The notes: generated from the sequence alone by a model not told the origin. A stretch of 64,000 nucleotides of DNA from Zygophlyctis sp. KS116 (GCA_054661495.1 BAAFSQ010000008.1:1-64000), one strand, 5' to 3'; positions 1 to 11,669 are shown, numbered from the stretch's first letter. A program made the numbers and translations.

Positions 1-71
1 GAAAAGTAACTTCAGACAGTGCAGTCTATTACTTTAATGTTTACACTAGAGAAACTAAATGGGCCTTGTAA
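1..71 (+). CDS. C-terminal end of a WW-domain protein (partial)
   Basis: Only the last coding bases of a plus-strand gene are in the window. Read in the frame whose codons begin at base 3, the tail contains SAVYYFNVYTRETKW followed by Ala-Leu and a TAA stop at 69-71. The YYFN core, the T-R-E-T segment and the second Trp are the second half of a WW domain, a small module that binds proline-rich peptides. The domain is at the very C-terminus. The rest of the protein lies to the left, so the family cannot be named. The next gene starts 41 bases downstream on the same strand. Confidence 0.6.
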   Translation, partial: KVTSDSAVYYFNVYTRETKWAL

Positions 72-112
72 TAAAAATTCCCGTATCCGAGTCATACGTC
101 ATATAGTATTAA

Positions 113-2149
113 ATGGCTTCTGATAATGAGAGCGAAGATCCTCCCACAGAGAAGAAGATCAAGGGAGGCAAGAAGAAGGGAAAGAAGGAGAAGAAAAAGA
201 AGGGCAAAAAGTCAAAGATCCCAAAAGGATTTGTTACAAATTCAAAGGGGGAATTAGTTTCTGGCAATGAATTTGTTCTACAGTCTGCGTACTTTATTTA
301 ATGTAATATTAGATTGGATGCTACTCAAGGATCATTGTCTCAATTGAGAGAGCGAATGAATTTAATGTATGTCCGATTATCTATCAGAATAGCGATAGAG
401 TCATGTTTTAATACTAACTGACAGGATTCAATCAAATCAAGAACTTCAAGAGTCGTTTGTTCAGCAAGAGAAAGATTCGGTATTTTTGAATTTTTATTAA
501 ATGGAAGCTAGAAGTAATCGCCGCATTACAGGCAGAAAATGAGATAAAGAATGGGGAAATCAGAAAACTAGGAGTTCAGATTGAAGAGCTCAAGAAAAGT
601 TTTAATATAAAAGAATCAGAACTCAAGGAAAATAATGAAAAAAAGATTCAAGGTACTCTCTTAAATTATCTAATAAGTAGATATGAAAGCGATCGTTGCG
701 GAAAAAGATGCTGCATTTAAAGTCATACAGCAGGAACTTGTTGTTATTAAAGATTTTAGAGTATTTTTAACTATATTTAAAACTAGAAAAAGCGGCATGA
801 TTTAATGAAAGAGCTGGAAAATCAAAAATTAGAGTTAGTAGAGACAGATAAAAGGCATCAGGAAACGATAAGCAAACTGGAAAGAAAATTCTTTGAAGAT
901 AAAATAAGACTACAAAAAGAAGCAAATAGAAAAATTAGCGAATTAGCGGCGAATGCACATAAAGTAAACATGGATAGTTTAAATAATCTAGGAGGCTGTA
1001 ATGAATTTAGAAGAAACTTCAAAAGATGTTTTCAAAGAAAATCAGAGAATGTCAGAAGCTTTGCGATATCATGTTATTGAAGGGGACGAGCTAAATAGGA
1101 CCAATTCTCAGTTGTCACAAACAAATAGGCAGTTATCTGATGAAAAAGAAATTCATAATGTCGTTGTCAAAGAAAAAATAATTCAATGCAAGCAACAATC
1201 ACAAACTGTAATAAAAAAATTGCAAACTAAAATTTAGATACGGTCACTAAACATTAAAATAAGAAATATGGAGCATTCTTTATCGCATGTTGTCCGGGAA
1301 TTCGAATATGAACGAGAAATCATTGGAAATCTCGCAAAAAAAGAGCTGCAGGAAGTCAGAGAGGTGGCGAAAAAGTTAAGAAAGCGGCTTGAGAGAAAAA
1401 CACAAGAAATGCAACATATCCGAGTAAGCCCAAGCTTTTAAATTTTAGAGACTTGCCCAACATATTTTGGATCAAAGAACCGATTTGGAACAATATTTCA
1501 TGGATGCTTTAGATGAAGTTAAACAAGAAATCCAAAAGAAGAATATTACAAAAAGGCGACAAGCAGAAGCAGAATACAATCGGAGAATGAGGCAGGTAAG
1601 CTATTTTGGATTAAACTTTAGGCTATATTTTCAAAAAATAAACCGATACCTCCGGTTAAGTCTTTCCGCAACAATGGAAACCAAAGGGCTATCAGTTTAG
1701 AAACGGAATTTGTTGAAAATACTGGAGATGATGAAAAAGTTGATATCAAGGATTTTACCTGGGAAGAGAAGGAAAAACTTTTGCGGGTCTTGTTCGCTAA
1801 AATGAATGGATTAGCAATTGTACAGAGTTATCAATCTTTAGGACCTGGAGAAGGGGGTACAGCAAATGGAGAAATTCGCTCATATCGTGGTGCAGAATAT
1901 CCTATGGGTCCATCAGCCTTTTCAGGATCCTTGGCAAATCGGGTTGATCGCATTAGTACCATTGATCACGATCAGGATGATTTGGAATGTGATAATAGAG
2001 AAGCAGAAAATGTTTTAGTTTATGAAGATAACAAAACAGAGAATCTCAAGAATACAGAAATGGAACAAAATATATTCACCAATCAAATCTCTGTACCTAT
2101 CATAACCATGGAGGAGGAAGGTGAAGAAAATCAATCCTCTGTTTATTGA
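113..2149 (+). CDS. BBOF1: Basal body-orientation factor 1-like coiled-coil protein
   Basis: A spliced gene for a long coiled-coil protein with a Lys-rich N-terminus, matching the BBOF1 (CCDC176) family that orients and maintains basal bodies of motile cilia. I placed nine introns by reading frame: 289-312, 367-424, 480-507, 653-680, 761-786, 964-991, 1208-1237, 1424-1448 and 1596-1621. All but the 58-base second one are 24-30 bases long. After splicing, family-like blocks appear in order: an NLEETSKDVFKENQRM segment, a LAQHILDQRTDLEQYF segment and a C-terminal FTWEEKEKLLRVLFAKMNG block. The acidic C-terminal tail is not conserved in the family as I know it. The start is the first ATG of the Lys-rich exon. 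Assignment rests on remembered family sequence. It supports a flagellated life stage. Confidence 0.78.
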
Positions 2150-2197
2150 CACCAAATCAATGCTATTTAATATCATTCATTTTTTCAATGTAATTAT

Positions 2198-5100
2198 TTA
2201 GCTATTGGATTTATTTTCCTGCAATGAAGCCTCCTTGTTTTCCTTCTCCATATCATTTCGCACAACTTTCTCTTCCGCAATTTCCAGCTTGTTCTCCATC
2301 TGTTCAGCCTCTAATACTATCTTTTTAGCCTCCCTTTTCTTTGAGAATTGTAAAATAGATGTCTGATTTTTACGCTTCATCTCTTTCTTTTTAGGTCCTA
2401 ATTCGGTTTCTAATTTAAATTATTATGAACATGATCATACCTTCAGTTTTAGTTTTAGTAGCTATAGCACTTAACAAGCTTTTTCCATTAGAACTTGAAA
2501 CGCCTTTCTTTGGTTTAGAAACAGCGAACGGATTTTGAACCTTGGAAACTTTTTTTGATTTGGATTGTAATGATGTGTCCGGTATTGGAGATCCAGAAAC
2601 TAGTTTATCAAAAAGCCCAAACATACCTTCTGTTAAACTAATATTTGATTCTGTTTCGTTTACTTGAATCATAGATTCTGAGTGATCATCTTCAACAATA
2701 GCTCTGGATAAGGAATCCGTTAGGTTATTAGAAGGCAGACTCAGTTGTTGTGTAGATATATGTTTCTCTAATTCCTCTCGTATGTAATCCTTGATATCTT
2801 CAGTCGAAGGAATAGCATTTTCTTCCACATCCTCTTGATTCAATTTGCGTTCCTTCAGCTGATTTATTTTTTCTGCTAGAGCCGGATAATGATGCTGGGC
2901 AGCAAGTCGAATAGCCCCATCTAATCCTCGAATGCTATTTAGCCCCGAGCAAAAGTCGAGGGCTCTTTGGGACCGCTCAGATGTTACTGCGTTCTGATGG
3001 TTAACCGAGCGCTCTAATAATTACCTGTATCAACAGCAAAGAAGATTTATCCATTTCAATTTCAAGTTTCTTAACTTGCGATTCATCTGCTTCAAACCCA
3101 TTACTTTTTTTCTTTGCAAAAAGTCTTTTCAATCCAGAATTCACCAATCTTACATTTAAATTATCATGCACTTACTTTTCTTCCAAGCCTCCATTCGAAG
3201 TATCAAGTTGCAAAAGAGGAATTTGAAGGGGGAAATTGAAAAGTATTGGCTTCGGAAAAACTGGGTATTTTTGTATTCCTTTGCAGATCACACAGATAAT
3301 TTCATCTAATTTTACTCCTACAGGCCAGTATGTCTCCTGCCTATCTTTATTTTGAGATGAAGACAGAAATATAGGTATCCATGCGAATTGTTCATAGATG
3401 TTCATCATTCGCAAGATTCCCCTCGAGTCAAAAGTTACAGGAGCCTTGCAATCAATTTGAAATATCTTACACCGTACTCAGAAAATCCTACCCAGGTTAA
3501 AAATGCGCCTTGAGATAAAGGAAGTCTTTCAGTGATTAAAATTTCTCTGGTTTCCACATCCATTAGAAAATAAGATAAGCATGGATTATCTAAAATTAGT
3601 AAAGAGTGAATTACTATGGTAAGGAGCACCCGATTCATACACTACAAACAAATGCCGCGTAGACCCTACCATGGTAATAATAGGACCATTGAGGCACTTG
3701 ATTAATGTTTGAATACCCGAAAAAGTAAAGAATCGAAGAAAATACATATCTGTAGCAATTACAGGCCCTTTCCCGGTGATCGCCAGTCCTGATATTCAGC
3801 AATTTTTTAATTCATACCTTTTGCACTTTCTTCCTGGCCAAGTTGAATAGACCAATCTGACTTTGAAGACCAGCCATCAAAAGGTTTGAAGAATACGGTG
3901 CTAGGATTAGTTTCCGTAGCCTCGCTTGAAAAAAGGGCGCCAGATTCCGCTAAGCAAGCGCGATCATAATTGTTATGATCTTGAAAATGAAACGGACGCT
4001 GAGATCTATCATGAAATTCAACACTAACGTTTGAATGTGTATGGCTGTCAATAGTGTATATAATTCCTTGATCAGTAAATGCCAAGTAACGACGATTCCC
4101 CTGCATCGGAGTAGATCCCGGCTGAAACGATTCTTGAAGAGGTTCGATATTTTCTAGATACCGAGCTGTTTCCTGAATTGACTCCCTATCATCCACGAGC
4201 TTATTATCTGATTTTAAGAGTATTTATGTACCTCTATACAATTCTTTTATAGCCCGCTTTTTACCATCTTCGTAATACTTTTTTAAATCGTGTGACTTTT
4301 CAATATCTAAAGCATAGCCGGCGCCATCATCATCATCGATAAAATTGTCAATGCTCCCACAGAGAGAATCATCCATTGACTCATCTTAAATTATAAAACT
4401 ATACAATACCATCCATATCCTCATCGGCCTCAACGTCCAAATACGATGGAGCATTTGGTTTCTCTGTAGAATCACTTGTTCCAGAAACGCTAAGGGGATT
4501 CTCCCAATAAAGCAATCGACCCTGATCATCTGCCTATTTGGATTATCAAAAAATCTAATACCAAACAGATTGAATTTGAGTTTGGAATCCATAAAACGCT
4601 ACATATCTTACATGTATGAGTTTCACTAAACCTTATATAAATTATTTTACATAGAAATTGGTTTTTTTGTCCCCTTTGAGACTTTCCATACACATATGAT
4701 ATTATCTGAGCCTACAGAGACCAAGTGCGAACCATCAGAGTTCCAAGCAACCGCGACAATTGGCTAGTACATTAAACTTTTAAGTCTACCTTGACATGAC
4801 CTCCCTTAAGATTACCAAGAACTTTCCATGACAATTTTTGAATCAGTAAAATATCCCCTTTTCTCCCTGGTACGGCAAAAAACTTTCCATTTGGATTCCA
4901 AGCCATTCTAAAAGGCTCCTTATCTTCCACATCAAGAAAATCAATTTCTTTTTCAATGGATTTTATACAGTCTCCTTCATCCCCATTAAACTTCCAGACT
5001 TTTAAAAGCCCATCTGTTCCTGCAGAAATTAGATACTCCCCTTTAGGATCAAAACAAAGCGACTTTATCGGTTTAGCATGGCCCGCTAGAAGAGAAATTT

Positions 5101-5584
5101 TTGTAATATCATACATATTTACATATTTAATAGTGTTCTCCCTAATAAATTAATAAATTAGTTAAGACTCTTACTCTGAAATAACCGCGACGTGCGTTCC
5201 ATTTGGCGAAATAAGAACATCATGCACAGTTACAGTACCTCTAAACAATAGTTTTTCAAATTTATCCATAGAAAAGAGGCATGCTGTAGACTCTTCGCTT
5301 GCCGCAATGATATTTTGATTCTAGATTTACAAATTTAAATCGTACATTCGCATGTATCGAAGTACAAGGCTTCTTAAAGTAACTGATAGATGATGGTTCC
5401 TGAGATGAATCTTGGTCTTTGAGCTGCTCAAAGCCAAAAACCTTGATAATTCCATCGTCCCCACCAGAGATCAATCGTCTAATAATAAACCAATAAATCA
5501 TTACTTCCCATCAGGTGTGCTGCATATCAAAGTATTTCCTGGCTCATGCGCAACAGTCCTTACACATTTAGAAATGAATGACAT
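2198..5584 (-). CDS. CTF4: CTF4/AND-1 (WDHD1) replisome scaffold
   Basis: A multi-exon minus-strand gene encoding the replisome hub that links the CMG helicase to DNA polymerase alpha-primase. The N-terminal exons give WD40 repeats, for example LISGGDDGIIKVFGF and SLCFDPKGEYLISAG. The middle exons match the SepB propeller: a PGSTPMQGNRRYLAF segment, NVSVEFHDRS, and a WVGFSEYG motif where animals have AWIGFS. The start is the ATG at 5584; the first intron (5479-5504, 26 bases) restores the first WD repeat. The C-terminal exon is charged and holds a PIP-box-like stretch at 2345-2365. It ends 48 bases from the converging BBOF1 stop. Exact exon limits between 3000 and 4800 are not all resolved. 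Confidence 0.87.
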
Positions 5585-5697
5585 ATTGTATTTAACAATT
5601 AATTAATTATCTGCGCAAGAAACTGCGTCGGACTTGGCAAACTATTTTCTACTGATCTGTCTAATCAACATTGGCATTCTGAACCGTATGATTTGAC

Positions 5698-7121
5698 TTA
5701 GCTATCTGAACTATCTGAACTATCACTAAAGATCTCAAAAGAATCTTCTTGAGCCTGGAGCATATCAAAAAAATTTAAAACTGATGCATCTTCAGATAAG
5801 TCTCCTTGCGGCTGATCAACAGGGACGAGATTGCCCTTGATGCGCTCTTGTGTAGAGGATATTACAGTAGGATCACTAAAGGGGAACGGAGAGAATATCC
5901 TAACTAGTTTTTCTACTCCTGCAGTATATATCAATGGTAGATGTGGATGAAATAAAAGAGAGTTAACAATCGATCGATGAGATTTTAGAGTGAATAGTGG
6001 TTTGGGAACTACTTTTATAAAAACTAATATACCTGATTTACAAGGCGGAGATGATTCTCGATAACTTATTCCATGACTAGTATCAAAATTAGCTAGTGGA
6101 TCATCGATACTAGGAATTTTCCAGACATATCCACGGAAATCATCGCTTCCACAACCAAATAATGTACCAGAAGAATCAAAACATCCAGTTTTAAGAGTTG
6201 AAACACTTTTGTATCCATGATATCTAGTAGTAGGACTTGTTAAAAAACACATTGGATCTACATCATCCATGTTATATATTGTAGGATAAAATCCATTTAA
6301 AATAGCACCTATTTTGATTCCATTCGGACTCCAAACAGCAGAAGGAATATCAACAATTCTACCTTGAATTCGCCCTCTAAATAATGATGTAGTAAACGCT
6401 TTTAGAGGGTTACATTCTCGCCCAAAAGCCTTCCGATCATCAAACAATAATATTCCACCATTTTGATCACTTGTAACGAATAAATGCTCAAAAACTGGAT
6501 TAAATTGAACGCAATTCTGGGGTGTAGTCATTTGAATAGCTCCAGCATTTTCACTTAATCTTGAGTCCCATCTCTGAATCGACCCATCTAGAGAAGCTGT
6601 AAGTATTGTTGTATCACAGTGAGGATCTACTGAGAGTTTAGTAACTGCATTTTCGTGATGTAAGTTGATATCTCCAATGACTGAATTCCTAATCATTTTT
6701 CTCAATGCAACATCTGATTCTAAATCATACTGCACCAAATACCCATCATTTCCACAAGAATATAGCATTTGACAATGATAATCAAATTCTATAGAAAATA
6801 TATTAGACAGATGACCTCTAAAAGTTCTTTGGTGATCTAATGCAGTGATGGCCGGTCCAAACGATCTCTTAACCTTTTATTTACGCATTAAAAGAATACC
6901 AAAACTCTGCAATCATCCCCGCCAAATGCTAAAAATGTTCCTGCTCCTTTAGACAAACTGATTGCGTTCACACAACCAAAAGAGCCTCGAATCGCACGGG
7001 AAAAGCTAAACTTTGATCCATGATCCTTGATTGCCAGTTCTAATAGTCTATTGTTTGTATTACAAGATGAAGGCTGTATAGATCTCTTTTCCAGTTCATT
7101 TACTAACCTGTCGTTGTGCAT
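5698..7121 (-). CDS. DCAF5-like WD40 protein (CUL4-DDB1 substrate receptor)
   Basis: Two main exons give a WD40 protein matching DDB1- and CUL4-associated factor 5. Visible landmarks are GCVNAISLSKGAGTFLAFGG followed by DDCRVL in the first exon, then YSCGNDGYLVQYDLES, a WDSR motif, FGCGSDDFRGYVWKIPS, LKSHRSIVNSLLFHP and GVEKLVRIFSPF. The FFDML segment and Asp/Ser-rich tail (repeated SDSSDS) also resemble DCAF5. The exons join through a 26-base intron near 6878-6903. A 21-base GT...AG segment at 6012-6032 is probably a further intron although it can be read through. The start chosen is the ATG at 7121. It lies 113 bases upstream of CTF4 on the same strand. Confidence 0.75.
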
Positions 7122-7207
7122 AAACACCTACCCTCTCACTGTTACTAAAATCCAGACACGTACATAATTATGTAGTTTATTATAAATTAAACAATTGATC
7201 TTGAGAT

Positions 7208-7960
7208 CTATAATGCATTCAAGAATCTCATTGATTTTTGTACATTGACCTGAAGAGTCAACATCTTATTTTTAGTGAGATTCATATCCTGAGAAATAGT
7301 TGCAAATTGTAAGGATGCAGCAATAGCAATTAACATTTGATACGCACATATAGACACTTCATGTACTCTTTCATAAGTTATAGTTGAATCATGCATAATA
7401 ATATTTTGGACCAGTCCGACATGAATCATATCCAACACTTCAACATTTTCCCTTAAGTTTATATACCAAGATTTGAATTCATATTTGGACATGATTTTCT
7501 TAATTTCAGCCCATTTTTCTACAGGATCAGTAGCAGTTAAAGACCCTTGTTTTAGAATTACTAGACATTCACAGACTGTTAAAAGTTCATGTGGTACAAC
7601 TGTATACCAAGATGCTTCTTGAATATGAGTAATTGGTAATTGTTGAAGGAAACCTCTGAAATGATCTAATCTAGGCTTCTTATCATCCACCATCTCCTGA
7701 TAAACCTTTTGAACTGAAATAAATTCAGCATTCAGGAATTGCATTCTTAATTTTGTTCTAAATATTAGAATCTCCTGTGCAATTGCTCCTAAATGACCAT
7801 TGACTGATCTTAATTTCAACAAATCAGCATTCGGCAATTGATTAAAAATAATTAAAAGCAATTCATCAGGCAATCTATTTAATCTGGAAATGCTAGCTTT
7901 GACCAATGTAAGGGATCTGGGAAGAATAGGATCAGTTGAGAATTTATGTATAGCACACAT
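7208..7960 (-). CDS. F-box protein
   Basis: An intron-free frame of 250 codons. An F-box is visible at about residues 28-60, starting ISRLNRLPDELLLIIFNQLP, the motif that binds SKP1 in SCF ubiquitin ligases. The remainder is mostly helical with blocks such as SKYEFKSWYINLRENVEV and ITYERVHEVSICAYQ, and no WD, LRR or Kelch repeats, so the substrate is unknown. I do not recognise the exact subfamily. The start is the first ATG in frame. No second-domain motif suggests an enzyme. The 216-base gap to the next minus-strand gene (7961-8176) is A/T-rich with nothing recognisable. Confidence 0.7.
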   Translation of the reverse strand: MCAIHKFSTDPILPRSLTLVKASISRLNRLPDELLLIIFNQLPNADLLKLRSVNGHLGAIAQEILIFRTKLRMQFLNAEFISVQKVYQEMVDDKKPRLDHFRGFLQQLPITHIQEASWYTVVPHELLTVCECLVILKQGSLTATDPVEKWAEIKKIMSKYEFKSWYINLRENVEVLDMIHVGLVQNIIMHDSTITYERVHEVSICAYQMLIAIAASLQFATISQDMNLTKNKMLTLQVNVQKSMRFLNAL

Positions 7961-8176
7961 TTTTTTCTAATTTTAAATCTATTCTAGTCTAAATTAAGCT
8001 ATTAATGCATCAAGACTAAAAATAACACTACAAATGTCTAAAATAGACTAAAAGTAGCAAGAACACGTAAACTACATTAGAGTACTTGTCGTTTCATAAT
8101 CCAAAATTCAAATCTACTCATTGCAAATAATTATCTTGAACTTAATTTATTTCTTGAATTTCTAAACTTGTAAATA

Positions 8177-8614
8177 CTAAAATTTCAACATTCCAAGTGG
8201 AGTATCTTCATCCTCGTATTTTGATGACGTTGCATTCATCATCATATTTAATCGAAGTACTTTCTTCTTACTAGACTTTGTCTTTACATGTCTTGGTTTT
8301 TGCTCGATACCAAAGTAATTATCCATAGAGTTTAGAATCAATGTTTGATCTAATAATGAAGATCTATATCTGAGTTTTTGACAAGATAATTTATAAATGA
8401 GATTTGGATTATCAGGTTCTGGAATGACTGTAATTGCCTTGTAATGGCTATTCTCCTTTTGAAAGATCTTTTTAAGGAATTTAACGATTCTAGTTTGTTG
8501 AGAACCATCTAGTCCAATCACTGGTTCCCTTTTGTATGAATCTGATTCTGGTAAATGAGGCAAGATATGAAAATTAGCATGAACTATAGGAGAACCGGCC
8601 TGACCTTTTTTCAT
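8177..8614 (-). CDS. Uncharacterised 145-residue protein
   Basis: An intact frame of 145 codons that I cannot assign. The sequence looks like a real protein: it has an ordered N-terminal half (HANFHILPHLPES, IVKFLKKIFQKE), a Pro/Asp turn segment (VIPEPDNPNLIYKLS), then a basic patch rich in Lys (KTKSSKKKVLRL) and an acidic C-terminal end (KYEDEDTPLGMLKF). No signal peptide, membrane segment or Cys/His metal site is seen. Neighbours (F-box protein upstream in transcription direction order, RSC7-like gene diverging) give no clear hint. The codon use and A/T content look like the surrounding genes. Confidence 0.55.
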   Translation of the reverse strand: MKKGQAGSPIVHANFHILPHLPESDSYKREPVIGLDGSQQTRIVKFLKKIFQKENSHYKAITVIPEPDNPNLIYKLSCQKLRYRSSLLDQTLILNSMDNYFGIEQKPRHVKTKSSKKKVLRLNMMMNATSSKYEDEDTPLGMLKF

Positions 8615-8699
8615 TTTTTAGGAATCTATTTTTAGAGTATTCAAGATATAAACAGGTTTGAGATATTTTTAGATTTTTTGGTAAGGATCAGCGTTCTCA

Positions 8700-8729
8700 A
8701 AGCACATGCAAGCACGCACAAGCACTATA
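8700..8729. repeat. Three 10-base AAGCAC-led units upstream of the RSC7-like gene
   Basis: Three consecutive 10-base units each begin AAGCAC (8700-8709, 8710-8719, 8720-8729). They lie 100-130 bases before the RSC7-like start codon and 86 bases before the diverging 8614 start, so they could be a shared promoter element. One-turn spacing is consistent with a repeated protein-binding site, but this is inference. Confidence 0.5.
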
Positions 8730-8766
8730 ATTTTTTATGGGCAGGTGTAAATTCTAGAGCCTGCAG

Positions 8767-8790
8767 CCATGGAGGGAGGGGGGCCATGGA
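8767..8790. promoter_or_regulatory. G-rich patch flanked by CCATGG palindromes
   Basis: Two CCATGG hexamers flank an 11-base purine run (AGGGAGGGGGG) about 40-60 bases before the RSC7-like start. Such a G-rich block stands out in this A/T-rich DNA and could be a regulatory site or form a hairpin. No factor can be named. Confidence 0.35.
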
Positions 8791-8828
8791 ACCAGCAAGG
8801 TGTCGGATAGGTCCAAGGGTAATTAGAA

Positions 8829-10003
8829 ATGCCGAAAAGAGATGTTGATGATATGGACTATACTCAAGACTCAGAGGTTGACGAGAAGGGTGAAATGAAG
8901 GTTGATGAAGATGGGGAATTATTACAAGGTAAAAGAATTTATTCAAAGACAAAGGTCGGCAGTACAAGGTGGATGCTTTTAATCTTCCAAGACATCCATC
9001 AAGACTCTATATGCTGACTGTGGACGTTGCAAAAATTCTAGGATTTAAAGATACTCATGTTTTTCTATCAAAGAATCCGTCTTTTACTAAACTGGTGGCA
9101 ACAGATGAAGATAGAGAGGCTCTGGAAGAACAGGATTTAGTACCAAGTCAGCTTAAAAATAAGACAATTTCTATTCTTCCTGCTAGAAATGTTTTCAAAA
9201 AATTTGGACACAAGATTATTAAAAAGGGGAGACCGGTAAGAGATGATTATCTGGTGGGAGATAGAGAGGAAGTTGCTGAAATTTTGGAAAAAAAGATTTC
9301 TGATATTTCTCAATATGGGGATTTTGTGAGAGATTATGTCGAAATTTACAAGGATTTTCCTTATAGGACAAATGATACTCATAGGGCCGATCCTGGTCAT
9401 CTAGAGCCTTTAGATGGTCCAGATGGGCTAAAAAAAGATGAATGGATGTATAGATGTGTTTTATCTGCTGCAGAGTTTAATCGGACAATGGCCATAGGAA
9501 GACCCAAAAGATTTTGGGATCCTCATACAAATATTGAGCATGTACCAAGGTAAAAGTATATATTTTTACTCTAAAGATCAACTCAACCGGCTAGGGCGTT
9601 TGTTCAAACTAATATGGCCTATGATCAGTCAGCTCCAGGAAAAGTCAATGTAAATGTTCATATATCAAGAAAGGAAAATACTAACTGGAAAGAAGTTGAA
9701 TTAAACCAAGATTGTGAAAAATATCCAATTGCAGTGATTCCAGGTCAACGTCAGTATGCATTTTCAGTGTATTTTGTTTTATGTTGAATTTTAGATTTAG
9801 CAAACGATTTGGTGTTCATAAAAAGAAACAAATCCTCCCTCCGGCAGATATTCCTCCAGCACCTGTAGAAGAGTCAGCCTCTAATGGACGTGAGGCAGAT
9901 ATTATTAACCCGGATGCAATGGACGAGTCTTTTGATCTACCGGTGAGAATTTATATGCTAATTATTGTAGAGAAAGAGGGCAAAAGCATCTGAGCAATAT
10001 TAG
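8829..10003 (+). CDS. NPL6: RSC7/NPL6 (SWP82-type) chromatin remodelling complex subunit
   Basis: After removal of short introns (8929-8954 and three more, each 26-28 bases) the product matches the fungal RSC7/SWP82 family, accessory subunits of the RSC and SWI/SNF remodellers. Family blocks are DEDGELLQGRQYKVDAFNL, PSRLYMLTVDVAKILGFKD, FKKFGHKIIKKGRPVRDDY, the YKDFPYRTNDTHRADPGHL segment, and AEFNRTMAIGRPKRFWDPH. The N-terminus is acidic. The C-terminal end after the last intron is short and basic (RKRAKASEQY). The family is fungus-specific as far as I know, which is a main reason to place this genome in Fungi. It diverges from the unknown gene at 8614. Confidence 0.87.
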
Positions 10004-10087
10004 TAATTGTGTAGTCAGCAATTTTGCGGAAATCAATTCGGATATCATGGGAATTTGCTGATTTCTCCGGGGTTGTCGTAAATAAAA

Positions 10088-11550
10088 ATGACGAAATTAA
10101 TATTTGGACTATTATGTTCAGTCTTATCCACTTTTTCTACTGGCTACCATTCTGGAGTGATAAACGCTCCAAGAGCTTCAATGTCTGACTGCTTGGAGCC
10201 AAATGAGAACTGTATTCCAATGAATGACTTACAATGGGGACTTTTTGTATCGCTTTTCGTTATTGGTGGAATATTTGGTAGTTTTGCTGGAGGGCCGATC
10301 ACTAAATTATATGGTAGGACACGAGTTGTAAGATTTCAAATAATTTAGTTTAGCTATTTTGGAATAATTTATTCTTGCTGGCCGGATGCTTGTTGATTTA
10401 TTTTGGGAAAGACATTGTTGCATTGTGCTTTGGTCGTATACTGATTGGTTTTGGTAGCGGGGTTTCAACTGCTATTGTGCCTCTCTATATCTCCGAAATT
10501 TCACCACTGGAACAAAGAGGCATCAATGGATCATTTGTACAGTTGTCTATAGTTTTAGGGATCCTTATTTCAGTAATAATGGGGATACCTTTTTCAAAAC
10601 GTGAATCATGGAGAGAACTATTCGCTATTGCTATTATTCCAATTTTGATGCAAATGATCCTAATTCCTTTTATTGTAGAAAGTCCGCTGTGGCTTGTCAT
10701 GCAAAATGAGCATGATCATGCTAGAGCATCATTGCAGGAAGTTCGCGGTGTCGATGATGTAGAAGAAGAATTACAAGATATTTTTAGAGCATGTGGTATA
10801 TCAACTGCAAGACAAGAAAGCAACATTAGTGTTGACGAAAGTACATCTTTAATACTTTCAGGTAAAAAAACGATTGGTTTTTATGGACTTTGGGAAGATA
10901 AAACACTATGGAGGCCATTGTTAGCCGCTGTTGGTCTTCAAATAATTCAGCAATGTAAGTCATATATTTGCAATATAATATTTAGGCAGCGGAATAAATT
11001 CAGCGATATATTACTCTACAAGCATTTTTAGAAGTAGTTATTCTCCTGAAACTGCTATTAAATTAACCCTCCTGATTTCAATCATCAATTTAGTTGCAAC
11101 AATCATCTCCATGTCCTTAATTGACCGTTATGGTAGAAAATCTCTTCTGCTTTCTGCAGAAACATTGATGGCAATATTTGCTATATTGATACCCATTTTG
11201 GATAATTGGAAAATAGATCCTATATATATCGTTGTATCACTACTGCTCTTTGTTTTTGGATTTGGTCTTGGACTTGGGAGCATTCCTTGGCTCATCGTAC
11301 CAGAGATAATTCCCCTTCATGCACTTGATGTGTCATCATCTATATGTTCGGGAATGAACTGGGCTTTCAACTTCATTTTGGCTTTAGTAATGCCAATTCT
11401 TATCCACGAACGTAATTTGATTATGTACTAATGGTAGTCGGTTACAAAATATTCATCATATTTGCGGTATTTTTAATCTTGTCATCATTATTTACTCATT
11501 TCATGGTTCCAGAGACGACCGCCAGGTTATCTGTTCAGCAACTAGAATAA
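10088..11550 (+). CDS. GLUT-like sugar transporter (MFS, SLC2-type)
   Basis: A 12-helix major facilitator sugar transporter. Signature motifs are GRTRV after helix 2, GRILIGFGSGVSTAIVPLYI with SEISPLEQRG in helices 4-5, ESPLWLV at the end of helix 6, QQ-CSGINSAIYYSTSIF (joined over an intron) in helix 7, DRYGRKSLL after helix 8 and a PE motif in helix 10. The helix 7 block is closer to animal GLUT1-type sequences than to typical yeast HXT proteins. Introns of about 26 bases occur at 10328-10353, near 10955, and near 11410. The predicted length of about 450 residues fits the family but the cytosolic tails are short. A plasma membrane hexose importer is the likely role; the sugar is not determinable. 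Confidence 0.87.
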
Positions 11551-11669
11551 TACCCACAAGATTGAGATAACTGATAATTCAAGATGGCATGTATCTCAAA
11601 GATTAGTTTTAAAGACGGCACAAGCTTTATTGTATTCTGATCGAAAATTAAATATCTGAATTTCTTGGA

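Noticed and set aside
10485-10700. Minus-strand ORF inside the sugar transporter
   Set aside because: It is the antisense shadow of transporter helices; no family similarity.
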